The notes below the pieces were generated by a model, which was given only the letters and a program-made list of their open reading frames with translations, ran no database searches and was not told the DNA's origin. From Chondrilla cf. caribensis (Eukaryota; Porifera; Demospongiae; Chondrillida; Chondrillidae), in assembly GCA_964020155.1 (NCBI GenBank), contig OZ026549.1, positions 1,423,633 through 1,487,632 on the forward strand: DNA of 64,000 nucleotides, given 5' to 3'. Positions 1 through 12,851 of the stretch are shown one piece after another. How positions within the stretch are numbered: position 1 is the first letter of the stretch; the number at the start of each line of letters is the position of its first letter. The position numbers and the translations under genes are program-made.

Positions 1-211
1 ATTGTGTGTTATTACTGTTGTTGCATAAGTGTATGTGTACATGGAGTATTGCGTTAAGTACACTTTGACTCTTGTCTGTTGTATCATCCTTTCATGTGTC
101 TGTGTATCTTGCTTCCTGTGTCCACATATCATATACTTCCTTCCTGTGTCAGTATATCTGACTTCCTGTGTCTATGTATTATACTTTCTTCCTGTGTCTT
201 ACCATACTCAG

Positions 212-702
212 TTCTGCAATGACATGTGGCTGATGTTCGACAATGCCTGGCTGTACAACAAGAAAACCTCCAATGTGTACAAGATGTGTACAAAGTTGTA
301 CGAGGTCTTCTCGGAACATGTGGACAACACGATGAAGTCTTCCGGGTATTGTTGTGGAAGCAAAGTGAGTTGAATGCATACCACTCAGTCCTGTCAGCTA
401 GTGTGTATCGATACTGAGATTTTATGCCTTCATTTGCATACACTCTTCACCTGTATTAAACCACTTATATTTGCATGTAGGTACATGCAAATGTATGTAC
501 CTATGCCCTAACAAAGTGTGTTTTCCTACTGCAATACTTACCATACAGAGTACTGTGTACACCTACGTACGTACATGATTGAATCTCTCTTTCTCCATTC
601 ATGTTTTCTGCAGTATTCGTTCAGTCCACAAGTGCTTTATTGTTTCAGTAAGAACCTCTGTCCAATCCCTCGGGATGCCTCTTACTACAGTTATAAAAAC
701 AG
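212..702 (+). pseudogene. CBP/p300-like acetyltransferase fragment: C-terminal half of bromodomain (two exons)
   Basis: Two exons, 212-364 (phase 0) and 614-702 (ends phase 2), each with clean AG/GT borders. The first encodes a stretch with DMWLMFDNAWLYNKKTSNVY and ends at GYCCGSK; the second encodes YSFSPQ..LCPIPRDASYYSYKNR. This is the second half of the CBP/p300 bromodomain and the start of the following Cys-rich region (VDDVWLMFNNAWLYNRKTSRVY and IPRDA.YYSYQNR in the family). CBP/p300 is a nuclear histone acetyltransferase and co-activator. The bromodomain start lies outside the window. No PHD, HAT, ZZ or TAZ2 exon follows: after (GT)n arrays the next recognisable exon, at 2,116, belongs to NFX1. 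I therefore treat this as a truncated or rearranged copy, although a gap in the assembly could look the same. Family assignment is firm; the pseudogene status is inference. Confidence 0.75.
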
Positions 703-2100
<1,398 letters not shown>

Positions 2101-2115
2101 CCAACTGAAGGAAGT

Positions 2116-2204
2116 TGAAAGAAGCCCTGGACATCAAGGACGCTGTGATATCTCCTCTGGTGGATAAACCGAATTACACAGATTTTCTCTGTCAGTTGGC
2201 AAGG
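2116..2204 (+). pseudogene. NFX1-like single exon (spacer before R3H region), unit A copy
   Basis: An exon-like block with acceptor CTGAAG and donor AG|GTTAGT, ending in phase 2, encodes KLKEALDIKDAVISPL followed by VDKPNYTDFLCQLAR. This matches in kind the segment of NFX1 proteins just before the conserved (F)VxxVE helix and R3H domain. Its phase and last residue fit exactly onto the exon at 15,911 (AG|A TCT, Arg-Ser), 13.7 kb downstream, which begins the R3H part of NFX1. Within this unit the expected following exons are absent, although flanking intron and 3' DNA (2,390 and 2,660-3,170) is homologous to unit B. It is either an orphan exon left after deletion, or half of an NFX1 gene interrupted by the duplication. 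Confidence 0.6.
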
Positions 2205-2659
2205 TTAGTTGATAACCTCCCGTTTTTGGACCAATATTAGTTATTAATAGTAACTCCGTATAAAGGAACAGGAAGTCTGTACTGGGTGAGAAGACGTGTG
2301 TTTTATAACAACTGTGTGCTTTTGCAGACATATTGATTACTATGGTTACCATTGTGTTTGCATTTTTTGTGTGGCTGATATGTACATGTACAGCAGCCCC
2401 TCCTCAAATGGGTGTATGGGTGGGTATGTGTATGTTTGCTTGTACACATACATGCACCTTTGTAGACAAGCCACACACCACCACCTCCCCCACACACAAA
2501 GTACACATGTGTACATTCTTGCCACACTATACTTTGTTGCATTTATTACTCTCGTCTTGTCACCAATAACAACCATGACAATATTTGAGCATGCAGGTGA
2601 TGACACATTCATCAAATCCACCAATAATGGTAGAATATTTCCACCAGTGGTTTTACAGT

Positions 2660-3175
2660 GTATCTCTATGTAGTGTGTAGTGTGTATCTATGTACGTATG
2701 TAAGGTGTGTGTCTAGAATGTAAGTATCTCTATATTATGTGTTGAATGGGTAGGTAGTGTGTATTCATATTTGGTCCCCTAAATTTGTCTTACATTCCCA
2801 CACAAATGTCAGCAAGGTACATCCACCAGGTATGCTATAATCTCATACCTGAGATGTTCCATGAGAGCTCACGGATATGTAATATGAAGTGTCCAGACAG
2901 GAGGACAGACAACGCTACCATCTATCACTCAGTCCCTGGGGGACCCCTGTGTACAAGTGTTGATCAGTCCCCTCCTCCATCCCTACAGGCACTCTTACTT
3001 ACAGAGTGTCCCTCTGATGAAGTACATACACCAGAAGCCTCCATCTTATCAGCCGAGACCTGCCAACCTTGAATCTATCAACACAAGTAGACAAAAGTGT
3101 GTATGATATTATTGTACATATCAGTGTATTGGTCTTGGGTACTTGTCTGTCAGCTACACCTCAGTTAATGTAAAT
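2660..3175 (+). repeat. Duplicated 3' segment, copy 1 (paralogous to 16,690-17,185)
   Basis: About 0.5 kb is nearly identical to 16,690-17,185 and contains a frame beginning SYIPTQMS and ending SAETCQP in both copies (96 and 108 codon frames). In unit B the segment lies in the last intron of the NFX1-like gene, so the shared open frame is probably fortuitous or an alternative exon. Near 3,172 copy 1 jumps to DNA matching the sequence after the NFX1 last exon of copy 2, so copy 1 has lost about 330 bp including that terminal exon. Confidence 0.7.
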
Positions 3176-3421
3176 AATAATAATATTATTATTATTATTC
3201 ATACCATGTATCATGGCTATCACCATTAATTCATGTATTTAATTAAGGTTCTTGTATTATCCAGATATAATAACTGTGTATGAGAAAATATAAAGGCAAA
3301 CTGTGATAGTATAATATAATATTATAAGCGATCTATATGATGTATATTATTATTACGTATACGTACAGTAGCTAGAATATATTATGATTATAGACATAAT
3401 TTTATAGCTAGATATATATAA

Positions 3422-3761
3422 TAGTGCTGGACGATTATTTATGATTAATCAATCGATTTTCATTTCAATCTGATTATCGATAATGACACAAACTAATCGA
3501 TTAATCACAGGAAGTAATTAAGTGAATAGAACAGGAAGCCACCCCCACCTTATTACCTAGAACCTTCCTTGGATTCAATTTTGTACCTGAAATAAGAGAA
3601 GGACGTCGACTCTATGAACTTCACTTCATGTCTATGGGATGATTACGCCATCTAATAAAGTGGGAGTGGTTTCCGGTCACGCCCACTTAATTGCTTCCGG
3701 TGATTAATCGATTAATCAATCGGTTAATACACTGATAATCGATTGGAAAATTACAGCCCTA
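3422..3761. mobile_element. hAT-like MITE with 8-bp target-site duplication
   Basis: A 340-bp AT-rich element begins TAGTGCTGGACGATTA and ends AATTACAGCCCTA, giving hAT-style imperfect terminal inverted repeats. It is flanked by a perfect 8-bp direct repeat ATATATAA at 3,414-3,421 and 3,762-3,769. The interior is rich in ATCGATTAATC palindromes and has no coding capacity. An 8-bp duplication is the hallmark of hAT insertion. The flank is itself AT-rich, so the repeat alone is weaker evidence than the combination with the terminal repeats. Confidence 0.75.
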
Positions 3762-3865
3762 ATATATAAGCTGTATATTACGTATACACATACATGTGGG
3801 TCTATAGTATTATTATACACGTGCACGTTATACATGAACTTGAGCTCGTATTATATCATAATATA

Positions 3866-4087
3866 TAGGGCGTGTCATATGCAATCCATGATGAGTGATA
3901 TCGCCTTATTAGGCTTCCGGATCCACCGATCGCGACCTATATATTCGATTTGCTCGCATTTCTATTCGCGATCGCGTGAAGTACGTACAGTACATTATCT
4001 ATCTACTCCTGTGGACCAAGTAAGCTCAGAGCTACTCTAGATCTTTTCGCTTGTTGTTTTTCGTATCTATAAAAATCGTAACGCAAT
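3866..4087 (+). promoter_or_regulatory. Conserved promoter/5' UTR of CARD-type NLR genes (NLR1 copy)
   Basis: About 220 bp upstream of the NLR1 ATG are closely matched at 20,628-20,836 upstream of NLR2. Shared blocks include GATATCGCCTTATTAGGCTT, TTCGCATTTCTATTC-like text, ATCGCGTGAAG, and AGCTCAGAGCTACTCTAGATC, which ends about 60 bp before the ATG. The equivalent region of NLR3 (Death type, 36,209-36,508) is unrelated to this but matches the orphan 5' modules at 11.0 and 44.2 kb. The sequence thus shows two promoter classes paired with two N-terminal domain classes. Which bases bind factors is not known. Confidence 0.55.
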
Positions 4088-4525
4088 ATGGCTGAGAAGT
4101 ACCCCTCCCTCGGTCCAGCCAAAATCAAAGGACCGGAACTTCGATCTGGTGAGTTCGTATAATATTAGATCGTATATACGTGTATAGTATTATGTGCACA
4201 TCGTCGAATCACACACTCGATGTCATGCACGCATGGCGTATGCCTTTATACGTCCGCTCCATCTTTCATATAGTCACTTGTTCAGTGTTGCGTGCTGACC
4301 TGTTGAGAGATGATCCCCAGCAATATTAATTCTATCTAACATCCCTTAAACTTGCTCACATCTTATTAACGCGTATATAGGTGATAGTATCAACAGGGCA
4401 GATCAGCCTTGTTGTCAATGTGTATGTGTAATGTATTATACTACGTCCTAAGCATGTACTCTGACTTGTACTCACATGTATTGTGTGTACAGATTAGTGA
4501 CTTCCAAAGTTCCTTCCACCAACAG

Positions 4526-4840
4526 ACAATCCAGTCAAGACCACATTGCAGGAGCATTATGCCTATCTGAGGAAAAATTTATCCGTTGACAATGAATTGT
4601 CAGCAAAGCTGTTCGGATGGGAGCCACAGCTGTTGGATGAACCAACTGTTGCTGAAATTAGAGCTCTAAATGAGCATGGCAAACCTACTGAAGCATTTCA
4701 GAAATGGTACCAATTTGCTGAATCAGGATATACCGAGGAGAGACTGAGGGTGTTTTGTGAATGTCTGGAAGAGGTAGGGAAGGAAGCCAAGCCGAAGCTG
4801 ATTGAAGTAGCCAAGGAGATTAGGAGGGATCTATTGAGAG
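4526..4840 (+). CDS. NLR1 exon 2: CARD-like death-fold domain
   Basis: The exon opens after CCAACAG and closes at GAGAG|GTGATT; the frame would stop two codons past the donor if unspliced. It encodes about 105 residues (DNPVKTTLQEHYAYLRKNL...), predicted all-helical, with the CARD layout: basic first helix (YAYLRKNL), LF..LLD, VAEIRALNEHG, AFQKWYQFAESGY, LRVFCECLEEVG, LIEVAKEIR. The helix pattern and the F..(F)C..L...G motif of helices 5-6 favour CARD over Death or DED, but identity to any known CARD is low by eye. Such domains form filaments with adaptor CARDs. The paralogue at 24,469-24,783 is about 90 percent identical. Confidence 0.6.
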
Positions 4841-5249
4841 GTGATTAGTATGGAATACTGACTGTAATGTTGTATGTACAGTACATGGCGTATTGTGCGG
4901 AGAGACCTGGGACTGCATGTACGCACTAATTACAGTGTCCTGTCTGTATTTGGCTGACATGTCATGCCTTTAGTATGTGCAAATATCGATGTATGCAGGG
5001 GATTCTCACTAATTTACTTCATACCAAGTTTTGTGTGCTGTGTTCCTACATGCTAGTGAGGTTTGATTGTAGTTCAAATTGTCCTCACTGCTCTGTTTAC
5101 CAATCTCACTCACCAGTGGGAATATCCAAGATATTATCAACATGTCATTGAAATTACGTGACTACGTAATATGTTGTAGATTTATGTGTACCACTTCACA
5201 TGCCAGTATATGTATGCAGATCAAATTTCTCATTTCCCTGTATCATTAG

Positions 5250-5311
5250 AATCCTCCAGTACTCATGATATACTAGGTCCTGTTGACAGACCACAGGGAA
5301 GTACACAGAAA
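5250..5311 (+). CDS. NLR1 linker exon
   Basis: A 62-bp exon (phase 1 in, phase 0 out) encodes ESSSTHDILGPVDRPQGSTQK. It is conserved at 25,214-25,275 and 38,121-38,182. It joins the death-fold exon to the NACHT exon and is the first element shared by CARD-type and Death-type genes, so the module exchange lies upstream of it. Confidence 0.7.
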
Positions 5312-5615
5312 GTGAGTTAGTATCTGACCTCATTGTCCATAGCTTCAAGCAGTACAGTACTCCTTTATACTTGATTCCACCACGGATGGTATACTAAGGG
5401 ATCCATGATTCCCTCATGAGGGTGAACTGGTGTATGTTAGGAATTCATTCTTTGTATAGGTGGTCATGTTATGTAAACTCACCCTGGGGCCTGGCCTGTT
5501 ACTCCAGACTTGGGGTCTCCATATGCATCATACTGTTCTCCTACCATTCTATGCAAACAGTGTATTTCAATTCATTCATTCAAATGGACTCTTTACAATG
5601 TCATATGCTCCCTAG

Positions 5616-7347
5616 GATCCACTTGGAGACCCACTGGTCCAGAAACTGAAGGGCCATGCCTACAACCAATATGAAAGGTTCAAGGTAGGGGAAGGAGGGA
5701 AGAAAATGGAGTACGTCCAACTAGCAGTACTCCCGGGCCAGCCAGATGTACCAAGGGAACCAGAGAAGGTAAATGATCCACATGTTTTCCTTCAAAAGTA
5801 CAAAAACTGTGGAAAAGAAGGCAAGAAGGTGGATCGCTACATAGATGCCTCGGAGCTTCTTCGCAAAGAAAGTGATAATCTGAGGGTCATCTACGGTCAG
5901 GCAGGTATCGGGAAGACAACCCTTCTGAAGCATATCAGCCAAGCACTGGCCAGGAAGGAAGTGGAGAGTGACTACAACTTAGTGCTCTATTTTCCTCTGA
6001 GGGAGAAGGCTGTGTCTACTGCCAAGGACCTGGAGGAGCTGCTGTCATACTACACCTCGGGAGACATAAAACTGGACCTCTCTGAGTTGAGCCAATCTCT
6101 GATTGACACATCAGGAAAGGATGTTCTCTTCATCTTTGACGGAGCCGATGAAGTCAGAGAACTCCTCTCCACTCAAAACGGTAGCATCTTCCATGAAATT
6201 ATTCAAGGTCGAAGCCTTCCTCAAGCCGATGTGATTGTCACCAGTCGTCCCGGAAGCCTCCCATCACTTCAAGAACACAATGCAGTGTTCTACGAGATTC
6301 ATGGATTTGATGAAGAATCCATCCAAAGCTATGTCCATAAATTCTTCCAAGCCAAACCTGAGGAAGGACAGAAGATGCTGGATGAGCTGCGTTCCCGTCC
6401 GGACCTCATGGGAGGGGCCTACATTCCAATGAATCTCTTTATATTTTGTTCCATTTATGCAGGTCGTAAATTCCCTCCCACAATGACCCTCTGTTACAGC
6501 CAATTCATTTGTAATGTGATCACGAGGGAATGCAAGGAGAGCGGTATCCCCTGTAGAGTGGACCCACTCCTCAATAGTTTATCAGATGACATGAAGAGAT
6601 TGTTGCAATGTCTAAGTTCATTGGCCTATGAAGGCATGATGAACACTCCGCCCACCTTTGTGTTTGATGAAGACGACATCCAAAGAGCTTTCCCCACCCT
6701 CCAACCAGAAGCACTCATCGAGGAATCTCTCTTCAAAGGACTCCTCCACCAACACTCCAGTTCAGTTGGGTTCAAAGCCAGATGTAGTTTCAACTTTTCC
6801 CACACGACCAATCAAGAATTCTTCACCGCCTATTACATCTCTCAGCTTTCAACAAAGAAGCAACTGAAGTTTTTGAAACAGAACATTTCCAACCCTAAAT
6901 TCGCCATGGTGATTCGTTTCTATGCTGGTCTAACAGGTCTATCCTCACCCAAGGTCTCCAGATTTCTGTGCCAACCCAACTATGATCCTTCCTTTTTTGA
7001 TTCTCTTCATGGTTTATTTTCTTCACATTCTTTGTCTCTCCCATCAAGGTGTACCAATGCCAATCCTCACATATTATATCTTTTTCACTCTCTTTATGAG
7101 TCTCAAAACTCACATTTGACAAAAAACATTGTACAACAACTTTACCAATCACTTTCGTTTGATCTCTATCTCACTCCTCATGATACTCTTGCTATTGCTC
7201 ACTGTTTGAGTAAATGTACTCACTTGAGAGCACTGATTTACCAGGAGTATCTCACTTTGCAATCTTTGCCTCATGTCTTTTCTATCTTACAAGCAAATGT
7301 TCATTTACAGGATTTACGTCTCATGGTAGATCACTTGTCCTCAGTAG
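5616..7347 (+). CDS. NLR1 NACHT exon
   Basis: A 1,732-bp exon starts at CCTAG|GATCCACTT, so the frame extends about 30 codons upstream of the first ATG (5,706), and ends at GTAG|GTGAGT in phase 1. The order of parts is a basic HAYNQYERFK segment, Walker A GQAGIGKTT near residue 94, Walker B LFIFDGADEV near residue 171, the TSRPGSL sensor-1 motif, and a winged-helix signature NFSHTTNQEFFTAYYISQL, as in NLR NOD modules. Two LRR-like segments (HCLSKCTHLRAL, ILQANVHLQDLRL) begin the repeat region at the 3' end. The NACHT binds ATP/dADP and drives oligomerisation. It is about 90 percent identical to 25,682-27,467 and 38,885-40,616. Confidence 0.88.
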
Positions 7348-8814
7348 GTGAGTCGTTCTGTTAGTGAATTATTGGTATGTTAACGTTTATCTAATTCAAT
7401 GTCCAATTGCAATGCACTATTCCACGTGTACTAGTGTGTTTTGCAGTGTATGCTACAAACATGCCTCCTTCAGCATACACTGTTCATGTGTACTCGTATA
7501 GTTGAATCATGACAATGTCATGCTATTTGTAGAAATTGTGTGTATAATGTTTGTCAGTGAAGTGCTTTTATCATTATTTACATTTAGATGCCAGTGGTCT
7601 AATCAGTGTGACATCAGTGGAGAGGTTGGCCCTTGGAATGCGAGAGACAACACTGTCTGCATTGTCAGCCATTTTTGCCAGCACTACCATTGTGCATTTA
7701 ATACTTGGTGTGTATGATCTTAAAACTGTGAGTACAATATGATCTGTTGAATTACAAAGGACTTAACCCTATATTTTCTGAATCCTCTTGATCTAACAGG
7801 ACAATGACAATGAGCAGAGTAAATCAGAGCTGGTTCTTTTGGTGACCAAGAATACCACTTTGAGGAAACTGTGCTTACACAATGAACCCTAGTTCATGGT
7901 ACCAATGCTACGTGGTGTAGCAGGTAATACCGCAATTGAAGACCTTGAAGTGTTATGTGAGTCAATTAATGAAGGCCATTATCAGTTACCATGACAATGT
8001 TATTATTTCCATCCTAAATTGATAACATGTGCTGAATTAGTAAAAAGTCTTGGTGAAGATGATGATGTATCAGGAACACTTGCCACCACGTGTGTTGCAC
8101 ACACAAAATTGAGAAGAATTAGGATGTGGTTCATTTCACCTCTACGTGTGATGAAATCACTTACTACAAGACAAGTGCCACTAGAAGAGCTTGTGATTGA
8201 TACACCTAGGGTATGTTGACTCCAATGTGTGATTGAACAGCTGATGTATGCATGTAATTTGTATTGTGTTGAGTTGAGGATGTGTTTACCATTAGGTCAT
8301 TGCTATGGAGGCTTCACTTCAGTATCTATATGAATTGACAGTTCTTTGTTCATCACCAAATAGGCGATATGCAAATTTATTCCCACCACCCATAATATCG
8401 ATAATAGGGTCACCAGGGTCAACAGTGAATGAGTTCCAGTGAATGCATGGTGTAGTATAGACAGCTGCATGTGATTGGATTGCCAAACTCCTTAGTGTCT
8501 GACCTTTGAGGTCAGTTGTTTATTATTGTGGTCTTGTTCATTGTTATTGATAGGGTTGGGAGGAGAGAGTATTTAGTGAAGATGAGTTGAAGGAGATGGA
8601 GAAGTATGCTGCAGAGATGAAAGTAGTGAAGTTCACATTCAATGTTTGGAACATCACTGATGTATGTGATGCTATTTCCACTGGATTGGGAAAAAACATG
8701 GTGCTAAAACAAGTGACCTTAAGGAGTGTGCCAGAATGGAAGAAACAGTTTGTCAAATCAAAGCTATCATCCATAGAAACTATACCTTTTACAGACAGTA
8801 TTTTGTAAATATTG

Positions 8815-9575
8815 GATGCCATGGCCAGTTAAAAAGCCAACATTCCTATTACTGTTATGCAAGTACGATAATAACAGTAGGACTAGTGTGATTTCATCAT
8901 GATATCTGATTAATTTTATACTTTTGCAAAGATTTTATGAAATTCATTTGGTTGAAAATTGAAATATATATAAAATTGTTACTGTGGATGCTTATGTCTT
9001 TATTTCCTCAATGAATAGTTGAATATAGTATACTATTTTTGATGTTCATTCATATATGTTCGTTTCCAAGCTTTGTTGTGATTTCTTCACTGAACAATGT
9101 TGACCTACCCGTTAGTCGATTAGCTAGCACGGGTCGATGGAGTTACAGTGAAGTTTCAGAGAGCTGGATTTCTTCATGTTAATGAGGGAACACACATTTT
9201 AGAGATATATGAAAATTAAGAAAAAACACATTTCCTGAAATAATACTCCAAGAGTACGATTATGACATCATATTAAGAAATTATTAATATCCATAACTAT
9301 ATGATTTTCAGGTAAAATTTCATTCTTAGACTACCAATTGAGAACAATCATTCTGTTTCTTATGGCTGGCACAGCATTAGATATATCAAAAATGAATGGA
9401 ATTCAATGCATGCATGGTGTTGTATAATAATTATTATGCATGAGAGATATTATATAAATAAAAACATAAATACGTATTCATACAAAACTAGATGAGAGAC
9501 AGTATACGGTTATTGGGAAATAATATTAATATCTAATAGCATGAATAAACCAAGGATTTCATTTTGTCAATGAGC
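8815..9575. other. AT-rich intergenic DNA between NLR1 and OFD1 fragment 1
   Basis: No gene is seen. The 3' part (about 9,420-9,575) is related to DNA at 42,640-42,800 and 45,830-45,985 (ATGAATAAACCAAGGATTTC is shared), so it belongs to the duplicated unit. It gives candidate polyadenylation signals on both strands, for NLR1 on + and the OFD1 tail copy on -. Confidence 0.6.
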
Positions 9576-9579
9576 TCAT

Positions 9580-10497
9580 TCACCAATCTTCAAATGGTGA
9601 ATCCACAGATCCTTCACCAAAGCTGTACAGGGGAAGACCAACAGTGAGTACTAACAGGTGCACAGAGTTAAGATAGTGAACACACTGCTTGTGTGTGATG
9701 GGGTGTGCTGTGTGCATGTAATTGAAGTACGTAAGTATGTACCATTCAGGTACAGTGCAGACCTTAGCATGACACACACAGTACTTGTGTACAAGTAATC
9801 AACTGGACATAAGTACCCATGTATGTACAGTAGAAAACTGGTGAGACAAACTACAAGGGACCCATAAAATCAGTTCAGAATCTTGTTATCGGATGTTCTT
9901 ACCAGGATTTGCTTACCATAGGTACACTACTACAGTAAACCAAACCACTTGAATTGGTTTGTATTGAGGAGACATTTGTCTTAAAGGTGTTTGTTCCTGT
10001 TTGTTTGTTTGTTCGTCTCTACTGTATGTACGTACATGTACATTCCGCTAATGAATACAAGCAGAGTTGAGTGTGAGGTGTGATCGTAGTACATGTGTGT
10101 ACATATATGGACATGATAGTGGGTACACATGTACTGTACACACCCCTCATGTATGCTAGTACGTACCTGTAAGAGTCATTGGAAGGTAGGGGGATACCAA
10201 ACTCATCTACTTTTCCATTCTGTTTGGACGGCTGGTGATGTTCTTGCTTGGCTGCCTTCTCCTTCATTACAATCTCCATGTACTTCTACAGCACAGGGTC
10301 CACATGTACATGTGAATACAATATGTATGCAGATAATACTACAAACAGCATGTACATACACTGTACGTATGTGTGAGCCTAGTACGTACATACAGATGTA
10401 TACTGTATATACATATGACAGTGTACTACTTGACGTACCATTCCAGCTTCTTTCTCAGTGGCTCTCTTTGTCAGTTCATCAATAGTTGCCTTCATTT
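9580..10497 (-). pseudogene. OFD1 3'-end fragment 1 (terminal exon, tail of exon 13, exon 11)
   Basis: On the minus strand this block carries copies of OFD1 exon 11 (10,439-10,497, encoding EMKATIDELTKRATEKEAEM), only the last about 119 bp of exon 13 (10,167-10,285, KYMEIVMKEKAAKQEHHQPS... to SNDSY), and the terminal exon (9,580-9,622, ending EGSVDSPFEDW-stop). Exon 12 and the Ser/Pro-rich body of exon 13 are missing. Where the real gene reads GTGTTGAAGAAG, the copy reads GTGCTGTAGAAG, giving a stop just before the fragment. There is no start of its own, so it is a non-processed duplicate carried along with the NLR unit. Confidence 0.8.
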
Positions 10498-10590
10498 CTG
10501 GAGGAACGTATGTACATAATAATTGCATGAATCAACATTCATCACAGATTCTACTCACTTTTACAGCACACAAGTACAGTACCATGCTTT

Positions 10591-10689
10591 TGTTGGGTAC
10601 ATGGGAATACACTCAGTGTTAGGAAGAGATATCACTTTGCCCTCCCTACATTGCTTCCTAACACTAAGCATGTTCCCATGTAGCCAACA
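10591..10689. mobile_element. 99-bp fold-back MITE, copy 1
   Basis: Starts TGTTGGGTACATGGGAATAC and ends CATGTTCCCATGTAGCCAACA; the arms (including AGTGTTAGGAAG / CTTCCTAACACT) pair over about 36 bp around a short ATATCACTTTGCCCTCC loop. A nearly identical copy is at 43,861-43,959. Both lie at the same place in the duplicated unit, so this is one insertion later duplicated, not two. Confidence 0.65.
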
Positions 10690-10732
10690 ATAGTGGGCAT
10701 GACAAATATGTATCCCGTCAAACCTGAACGTG

Positions 10733-10790
10733 GTAACAAAGAGAGCTAGCGAGAAAGAAGCTGAAATGGTGGATCAAGTAGTACTCTGTC
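10733..10790 (+). repeat. Inverted partial copy of OFD1 exon 11
   Basis: On the + strand GTAACAAAGAGAGCTAGC followed by GAGAAAGAAGCTGAAATGG and CAAGTAGTAC repeats the end of exon 11 and its donor side, which lie on the - strand at 10,430-10,480. It forms an inverted pair around the 99-bp MITE. The same arrangement is at about 44,003-44,055. Confidence 0.6.
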
Positions 10791-11009
10791 CGTGTGCATG
10801 TATGTGTACTGGACACATATATAGCATATTATGTACATACATTACCTACACACATATAATATGTACAATAATATCTACTCAACGGACCAACATTCCTACA
10901 TGTTATCAGCGTATGAATACGAACACTCATTAGATCACGTGTGGACCAGCCGCTGTACGGTTTGCTGAGAATATCACATGTAGTCTGCCTATCGTCGACT
11001 AATGAAGTA

Positions 11010-12440
11010 TAGAACTCACTCGTATATGATGTCCTCTAGTCCTTCAAGTCACAGGTCTTCGAGAAGATAGTAGAAGGGTGTCCACTCATTCTCGACAAGC
11101 ATTGAGCATATCAGAGATCGAGTTTCCTCCTTGTCCCTGGACCATGCAGTCAAATGGTTGATGACGATCAATGAAGGGGGAATTCCTGTTTCTCATAGAC
11201 TAACAGGAGTGTATAATTGCCTGGACACACCCACCTAGCTAACTTGTTTTTCCGTACATAGATTGATCTTCCAGTCCTCCGGAGGATAAGGAATCCTCTC
11301 GTTGTCAGTTGAAAGGTAACGCAATGGCTGAGACGTAGATCCCTCTTTCGACCCGGCCAAAGTCCAAGCATTGAAGATTCGATCTGGTAAGCTTCATTGT
11401 ATAGTCACTGATCGATAGTCACTCTCTGATTTATACATCAAAGTACCCTAAAGCTAGCTATTGTCACTGGTTTTGTTCTGTCGGTGGAGTATTGCGGGGT
11501 AACTTGGAACACTGCGGTACGTATCTTGGAATCAATGCCAGCTCCTCGAGCACTAGTGCTGATCAGGTGCTACTGATATACGTCCATGTCTGTGTTATCT
11601 ACATACTGGACAGGTGATTCGATATCGAAAGACACTTGTAAATTGTCCATAGGTGAAGATTAACGTTGTCCGAAGACGCTCATTCCCCAGTTCCCCAGGT
11701 GTTCCCGGTTGCCCCGCTTTTCCTCGTCATGATCAGTGATGTTACCGAGTACGGGATCGTAGCTTTATCGCTGCTATACGTCCATAGGTACAGACTAGCT
11801 ACTGGTATAGGTCCTGGCAGACACCATTGGACATGCTAGACGCTTTGTACGTCCACTCCACCTTTCACAGTCACTTGTGTCAGCTGTTCAGTGTTGCTTA
11901 AGCTTGTTTACTTCTTATTCAAATGAAGGTGGTAGTAGAAAGAGGCCAGATCAGCCTTGTTCTAGTTCGAGTCTGCAAAGCAAGCGTTCCAGGGAGAACA
12001 GTGACATTGGTGGTGAGTACAGTTCCCCATGTAGCCCATTTGACATGTCACTGAACCCTGTACTGCAGTTCCTCCACTTGTCCTCTCAGTGCAGTACTGT
12101 ATAATGTGTGAACAACTCAGTCACTTGTGATCAATCACTGACTGATACTGTTTATGTACTGTTTGAAGTGACTGGAAGAGAGTGTTGTTTTCAGAACCTG
12201 TACAATGACATGGACACATGTATTTCCTCACTATCTACAGGACTACGTACTGTGTGTTCTTCACTTACCTATTTGATATACGATACGATGATACACGATA
12301 TTGGCAATTCACGACATACTGTGATACATAACAATCATGATACAATATCATACAGTGCTTCATATGGCAATTCAGAGCATTTCCATAAAGGGTGTCCAAA
12401 CAAGTCATTATCCAGTACACTGACCTCTGACCTTTGATCA
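11010..12440 (+). pseudogene. Orphan NLR 5' module (promoter plus first exons, no NACHT)
   Basis: 11,010-11,400 matches 36,215-36,600 and 44,235-44,680 (shared CTCGTATATGATGTCCTCTA and CGTTGTCAGTTGAAAGGTA). The start-like ATGGCTGAG at 11,324 is followed at once by ACG TAG, so the first exon is dead. At 11,928-12,013 an exon with AG and GGTG|GTGAGT borders encodes GGSRKRPDQPCSSSSLQSKR followed by SRENSDIG, a basic stretch resembling a bipartite nuclear signal; decayed relatives sit at 4,381 and 24,342. 12,105-12,250 matches 36,900-37,040. No death-fold or NACHT exon follows before the next unit begins. Confidence 0.6.
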
Positions 12441-12449
12441 GCTGATTGT

Positions 12450-12811
12450 CACATGTTAATTAATTAACTGTGGTAGATAGTGCAGCTATGTAATTTCATC
12501 TGTTTGGAGCTGTTATGGAGGTTCTGAGCATGCTAACCAACTGATCTTTATCTTGACAACCTGACTAGCAGCTAAGAGAGCCTTGTATGCAGTAAAATGT
12601 CTACAGTGGTAGTTATACCTGTAGTGATCAACATGTGATCCATATGCAATATTGTGATATGGAATATATCGTGGTACTAACCTGTACAGTATTGTGGTAC
12701 AGATATTCCTGTATTGTGGCAACACTAGTGCATGTGTGGTGTGTGTATGCATGTGGTATACATGTACACGTGTGTGTGTGGGATACGTAAATACATACAT
12801 GTGTGTGCCCA

Positions 12812-12851
<40 letters not shown>

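Larger units (their letters stand above)
4088..8808 (+). pseudogene. NLR1: CARD-like - NACHT - LRR innate immune receptor, interrupted in the LRR
   Basis: The exon chain has matching phases: 4,088-4,148 (MAEKYPSLGPAKIKGPELRS), 4,526-4,840 (CARD-like), 5,250-5,311 (linker), 5,616-7,347 (NACHT), 7,588-7,727 (LRR), 7,800-about 7,920 (LRR), 8,041-8,210 (LRR), 8,296 onward (LRR), 8,554-8,808 (C-terminal exon). The product would be a cytosolic STAND ATPase that senses microbial or danger signals through LRRs and signals through its N-terminal death-fold domain. In the second LRR exon a TAG at 7,890-7,892 replaces the TAC codon present in NLR2 and NLR3. The Cys-rich exon found in the other copies is reduced to its last bases (about 8,495-8,511). 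The gene could still make a receptor ending early in the LRR, so loss of function is inference. NACHT, linker and effector exons are intact. Confidence 0.8.

Noticed and set aside
2785..3072. Separate gene for the frame ending SAETCQP
   Set aside because: It is conserved only between two recent duplicates, lies in the NFX1 last intron in unit B and has no recognised domain.
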